A DNA stretch of 26,222 nt from Ottowia sp. (GTDB lineage: Bacteria > Pseudomonadota > Gammaproteobacteria > Burkholderiales > Burkholderiaceae_C). The stretch lies in contig JALOAS010000038.1 in NCBI GenBank assembly GCA_023228705.1, positions 1 through 26,222 on the forward strand, given 5' to 3'. Made by a program: the position numbers and the translations under genes. Below are positions 22,695-26,222 of the stretch, piece by piece. A model generated the notes under the pieces. The model saw nothing but the letters and a program-made list of their open reading frames with translations. It did not search any database and was not told the DNA's origin. Within the stretch, counting starts at the first letter, position 1, and every line of letters starts with the position of its first letter.

Positions 22695-22943
22695 TCAGGC
22701 GTCGTCCGTGTCCAGAACTTCCGGCGGGGCTGCGATCGGCGCCGCGTTGCGTATCCGCGTGGCCATCAGGCCCTTGGGGCCTTCACTGACGTCGTAGTCC
22801 ACTTGCGCGCCTTCCTTGAGCGTCTTGAAGCCATCCATCTCGATGGCGGAGAAGTGCGCGAATACGTCCGGGCCGCCGCCCTCCGGTTCGATGAAGCCAA
22901 AGCCCCTCTGGTTGCTGAACCATTTCACACGTCCGCTCGGCAT
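22695..22943 (-). CDS. Cold-shock domain protein (CspA family)
   Basis: An 82-aa single cold-shock domain: GRVKWFSNQRGFGFIEPEGG holds RNP1 (RGFGFI), and DVFAHFSAIEMDGFKTL holds RNP2 (VFAHF). CspA proteins bind single-stranded nucleic acid and loosen RNA structure. The domain ends near residue 67; a further tail of about 15 residues (AAPIAAPPEVLDTDDA) is longer than in the shortest CspA proteins and acidic at its end. The start at 22943 is favoured by a GGAGA site 8 bases upstream; the in-frame ATG at 22958 would add five residues. A TTGACA lies on this strand at 23015-23010. It is divergent from clpS. Confidence 0.93.
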   Translation of the reverse strand: MPSGRVKWFSNQRGFGFIEPEGGGPDVFAHFSAIEMDGFKTLKEGAQVDYDVSEGPKGLMATRIRNAAPIAAPPEVLDTDDA

Positions 22944-23218
22944 ATCTGCTGTCTCCATTATCTGCTTGCCTGGCTGGATGCCTGCAGTTTGGGTCAACAG
23001 TGGGCAGGATGTCAAGGCTCGGCACAATTCATCGCGCCCTGAACGGCTTCGCATCGGCCGATAAAATAGGGGCAATGTTGGATGTTTTGCATGATGAGCG
23101 CAGCATCTTGGACGCCGCATGGGGCTTGTGCGCAAGCCCGTTGCTGCGGCGTGCTGCTGCTGATGTGATCGGGGTCGCGGCCAATGGCGGATCGGGCTGC
23201 CATGGCTGGGACACCCGG

Positions 23219-23593
23219 ATGGATGGGGCGCGCACCGAGCCGCTGCTTGCGGCGCAGCTGCCCGCACCGCGCAAGCCGGAGCTGCTTCCCGATGGCGGCT
23301 CTGAAGCGGTGCTTGAACGCGTGCCGCAGAAGGTCGAGCCGCCGCCGCTGCACCAGGTCGTGCTCCTGAACGACGACTACACCCCGATGGAATTCGTGGT
23401 CATGGTGCTGCAGGAGTTCTTCAACAAGGACCGGGACACCGCCACGCAGATCATGCTCCAGGTGCACGTGCACGGCCGCGGTGTCTGCGGCATCTACACC
23501 GCGGACATTGCCGCCACCAAGGTGGACCAGGTGCTGAAGGCAGCCAGCCACGCCGGCCATCCGCTGCAGTGCATCAGCGAGCCCGTGGATTAG
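23219..23593 (+). CDS. clpS: ClpS, adaptor of the ClpAP protease
   Basis: A 124-aa adaptor that delivers N-degron substrates to ClpA. The conserved core begins at LHQVVLLNDDYTPMEFVV (residues 44-61): N51-D52-D53 with T55 and M57 correspond to the substrate pocket, and the family histidine lies in VHVHGRGVCG (83-85). IAATKVDQVLKAASHAGHPLQCISE is the typical C-terminal half. The N-terminus is uncertain: the frame is open from 23000, ATG 23219 gives near-normal length but has a poor ribosome site, and ATG 23075 follows a GATAAAAT -10-like sequence so closely that transcripts would start at or near it. clpA follows 187 bp downstream. Confidence 0.92.
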   Translation: MDGARTEPLLAAQLPAPRKPELLPDGGSEAVLERVPQKVEPPPLHQVVLLNDDYTPMEFVVMVLQEFFNKDRDTATQIMLQVHVHGRGVCGIYTADIAATKVDQVLKAASHAGHPLQCISEPVD

Positions 23594-23780
23594 GAGCCTG
23601 TCGGACTTTGGTCCAATCTGCTGCGCCGGGTGGCCGGCGGCAAATCGGTCCGTTGGCAGCTGTCTGCGCGCCCGCCGGTTGAATATTTGTTGTATTACCT
23701 CACGTATTGGTGGTCGCAGCCCTCTACGCAAGCTGAATTTGTTGTAAGCTGGGGGCGCGAGCACCAAGGAACGACACACC

Positions 23781-26099
23781 ATGATTGCCCAGGAACTTGA
23801 AGTCAGCCTTCACATGGCCTTTGTCGAGGCGCGGCAGCAGCGTCACGAGTTCATAACGGTCGAGCATCTGCTGCTGGCCTTGCTGGAAAACCCCAGCGCG
23901 GCCGAGGCGCTGCGTGCCTGCGCCACGAACATCGACGAGCTGCGGCAGGCGCTGACCACATTCGTACGCGACAACACGCCGCAGGTGGAGGGCGCGGACG
24001 AGGTCGACACGCAGCCGACGCTGGGCTTCCAGCGCGTGATCCAGCGTGCGATCATGCACGTGCAGTCCACCGGCAACGGCAAGAAGGAAGTCACCGGCGC
24101 CAACGTGCTGGTGGCCATCTTCGGCGAGAAGGATTCGCACGCGGTCTACTACCTGCACCAGCAGGGCGTGACAAGGCTGGACGTGGTCAATTTCATCGCG
24201 CACGGCATCCGCAAGGGTGAACAGGCCGAAGGCGCCGCCGACAGCGGTGCCGCAGCCAGCGCCGAGGACGCCGAGGCCAGCAGCGAGCGGCGCGAGAAGA
24301 AGTCACCGCTGCAGCAGTTCACGGTCAACCTCAACGAGCGCGCGACCGATGGCAAGATCGATCCGCTGATCGGTCGCGACTACGAGATCGAGCGCACCAT
24401 ACAGATCCTGTGCCGCCGGCGCAAGAACAACCCGCTGCTGGTCGGCGAGGCCGGCGTGGGCAAGACCGCCATTGCCGAGGGACTGGCCTGGCGCATCACC
24501 CAGGGCACGGTGCCCGAGGTGCTGGCCAACGCCTCGGTGTACGCGCTGGACATGGGCGCGCTGCTGGCCGGAACCAAGTACCGCGGTGACTTCGAGCAGC
24601 GCCTGAAGGGCGTGCTCAAGGAAATTACCGAGCAGGAGCACGCCATCCTGTTCATAGACGAGATTCACACGCTGATCGGCGCAGGCGCCGCATCGGGCGG
24701 CACGCTGGACGCGTCCAACCTGCTCAAGCCGGCGCTCTCCAGCGGCGAGCTCAAGTGCATAGGCGCGACCACGTTCACCGAGTTCCGCGGCATCTTTGAA
24801 AAGGACGCGGCGCTGTCGCGGCGCTTCCAGAAGATCGACGTGGTCGAGCCGTCGGTGGCCGAGACCATTGAAATCCTCAACGGGCTGAAGGCGTACTTCG
24901 AGGACCACCACAGCGTCAAGTACGCAGCCGAGGCCATAGAGGCCGCAGCCGAGCTGAGCAATCGCTACATCAGCGACCGGCGCCTGCCGGACAAGGCCAT
25001 AGACGTCATTGACGAGGCCGGCGCTGCGCAGCGCATTGCCGAGCCCGAGAAGCGCAAGGAAGTGATTGCACTGCACGATATCGAAGAGATCGTGGCCAAG
25101 ATCGCGCGCGTGCCGGCCGGCAGCGTCAGCAAGGATGACCGCAACAAGCTGCAGACGCTGGAGCGTGACCTGCGCAGCGTGGTCTTTGGCCAGGACGAGG
25201 CGCTGGAGCGGCTGGCAGCGGCCGTCAAGATGGCGCGCTCGGGGCTGGGCAAGGCCGACAAGCCCATAGGCGCGTTCCTCTTCTCCGGGCCCACCGGCGT
25301 CGGCAAGACCGAGGCCGCCAAGCAGCTGGCCTACATCATGGGCGTCGAGCTGGTGCGTTTTGACATGTCCGAATACATGGAGCGCCACGCCGTGAGCCGG
25401 CTCATTGGCGCGCCCCCGGGCTACGTCGGCTTTGACCAGGGTGGCCTGCTCACCGAGGAGATCACCAAGAAGCCGCACAGCGTGCTGCTGCTCGACGAAA
25501 TCGAAAAGGCGCACCCGGACGTGTTCAACGTGCTGCTGCAGGTCATGGACCACGGCACGCTCACCGACAACAACGGGCGCAAGACCGATTTTCGCAACGT
25601 CATCATCGTCATGACGACCAACGCCGGCGCCGAGACCATGAACAGGGCCACCATGGGCTTCACCACGGCGCGCGAGGCGGGCGACGAGATGGCCGACATC
25701 AAGCGCATGTTCACGCCCGAGTTCCGCAACCGGCTGGACGCCATCGTCAGCTTCAAGGCGCTGGACGAGCTGGTGATCCTGCGCGTGGTCGACAAGTTCC
25801 TGCTGGAGCTGGAGCAGCAGCTGGTGGAGAAGGACGTGGAGGTCACGTTTACCGATGCGCTGCGCAAGTACCTGGCCAAGAAGGGCTTTGATCCGCTCAT
25901 GGGCGCGCGCCCGATGCAGCGGCTGATCCAGGACACCATCCGCAAGGCGTTGGCCGACGAGCTGCTGTTTGGTCGCCTGACCGCAGGCGGGCGCCTGACC
26001 GTGGACCTGGACGCCGGGGGCGAAGAGGTCAAGCTGGACATCGCGCCTGCGGCGCCGAAGGCAGCTCCGAAAAAGCCGGAGGCGGCCGCGGCAGACTGA
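23781..26099 (+). CDS. clpA: ClpA, ATP-dependent unfoldase of the ClpAP protease
   Basis: A 772-aa double AAA+ protein that unfolds substrates and feeds them to ClpP. The Clp-N repeat domain covers about residues 1-145, followed by an Ala/Glu-rich linker (147-172). The first AAA+ module has Walker A GEAGVGKT (222-229) and Walker B ILFIDE (289-294). The second has GPTGVGKT (503-510), VLLLDEIE (568-575) and pore loop PPGYVGFDQ. The ClpP-docking loop reads MGF where E. coli has IGL. Length and order are those of ClpA rather than ClpB, because no middle coiled-coil is present. The ATG follows an AAGGAA site. The 187-bp gap after clpS suggests its own promoter, for example around 23680-23710. Confidence 0.97.
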   Translation: MIAQELEVSLHMAFVEARQQRHEFITVEHLLLALLENPSAAEALRACATNIDELRQALTTFVRDNTPQVEGADEVDTQPTLGFQRVIQRAIMHVQSTGNGKKEVTGANVLVAIFGEKDSHAVYYLHQQGVTRLDVVNFIAHGIRKGEQAEGAADSGAAASAEDAEASSERREKKSPLQQFTVNLNERATDGKIDPLIGRDYEIERTIQILCRRRKNNPLLVGEAGVGKTAIAEGLAWRITQGTVPEVLANASVYALDMGALLAGTKYRGDFEQRLKGVLKEITEQEHAILFIDEIHTLIGAGAASGGTLDASNLLKPALSSGELKCIGATTFTEFRGIFEKDAALSRRFQKIDVVEPSVAETIEILNGLKAYFEDHHSVKYAAEAIEAAAELSNRYISDRRLPDKAIDVIDEAGAAQRIAEPEKRKEVIALHDIEEIVAKIARVPAGSVSKDDRNKLQTLERDLRSVVFGQDEALERLAAAVKMARSGLGKADKPIGAFLFSGPTGVGKTEAAKQLAYIMGVELVRFDMSEYMERHAVSRLIGAPPGYVGFDQGGLLTEEITKKPHSVLLLDEIEKAHPDVFNVLLQVMDHGTLTDNNGRKTDFRNVIIVMTTNAGAETMNRATMGFTTAREAGDEMADIKRMFTPEFRNRLDAIVSFKALDELVILRVVDKFLLELEQQLVEKDVEVTFTDALRKYLAKKGFDPLMGARPMQRLIQDTIRKALADELLFGRLTAGGRLTVDLDAGGEEVKLDIAPAAPKAAPKKPEAAAAD

Positions 26100-26101
26100 G
26101 A

Positions 26102-26210
26102 GCTTGAGAAAGAATCCCTCATGCCCGCTTTGACCGCCCAAACCCGCCCACTCCGCGTTGCAAATGCTCGCCATGGCACGGGCCATGCCTGCGCTTTGCG
26201 TCTTGATTGG
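26102..26210 (-). repeat. 109-bp inverted repeat, right copy
   Basis: Exact reverse complement of 19-127. It begins 3 bp after the clpA stop codon, so clpA transcripts would run into it and its CCATGGC-type hairpin might help end them. The last 12 bases of the window are outside the identity. Confidence 0.85.
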
Positions 26211-26222
26211 CCGGTCTTGGGC

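Noticed and set aside
24303..26186. A 627-codon minus-strand frame opposite clpA
   Set aside because: Shadow of clpA; its start lies inside the terminal repeat and no domain is recognised.
19..26210. The 109-bp inverted repeats as ends of one large transposon
   Set aside because: The interior is mostly conserved chromosome (clpS, clpA, katA), no matching transposase is seen, and flanking duplications cannot be judged from the few outside bases.

Overview
The window is high-GC DNA, and its proteins look like those of a betaproteobacterium of the order Burkholderiales, most likely Comamonadaceae. This is judged from the csp / clpS / clpA arrangement, the ClpA and catalase sequences and the coding style. 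It is an inference from family resemblance, since no rRNA or tRNA gene is present. Both ends of the window carry the same 109-bp sequence in opposite orientation (19-127 and 26102-26210).

Left part (about 260-7250, + strand): a tightly overlapping export operon made of a TetR-type repressor, an HlyD-type periplasmic adaptor, an FtsX/MacB-type ABC permease and an ABC ATPase. A complete IS66-family element (3422-5977, tnpA-tnpB-tnpC) cuts the ATPase in two. Removing the element and one target duplication restores the frame exactly. Downstream lies a protein that resembles the TetR ligand-binding half but has no DNA-binding domain. It is followed by a 48-codon stub and a decayed IS3-family remnant (about 7255-7757).

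Middle part (about 7890-22310): a reactive sulfur / peroxide defence region. An ArsR-family repressor gene (8380-8739, +) has a palindromic site at its promoter. Almost the same 20-bp site (17 of 20 bases) lies 14 kb away at the promoter of a long minus-strand gene series. In transcription order the series is RND adaptor, RND pump, small DUF2892-type membrane protein, AhpD/CMD-type protein, TolC-type outer membrane protein, SQR-like flavoprotein, Tat-exported type II sulfide:quinone oxidoreductase, small membrane protein, second DUF2892 protein, and a peroxiredoxin. The peroxiredoxin has an in-frame TGA exactly at the peroxidatic cysteine, followed by a SECIS-like hairpin with a GGUC loop, so it reads as a selenoprotein (PrxU type). 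Next on the same strand are catalase katA, with an OxyR-like site, and dps. The dps gene is broken by a 234-bp MITE-like element with 5-bp target duplications; a shorter 112-bp relative sits at 7894-8005. My reading is that the ArsR regulator controls a combined sulfide-oxidation, RND-efflux and selenoperoxidase operon.

Right part (22695-26099): conserved chromosomal backbone with a cold-shock protein (-), clpS (+) and clpA (+).

The gaps around arsR, dps, katA, prxU and csp are filled by a modular family of intergenic repeats: GGATGAC heptamers, GC-rich hairpins, and GTTGAGCG/CGCTCAAC-bounded blocks. No CRISPR array, tRNA or rRNA gene was seen.
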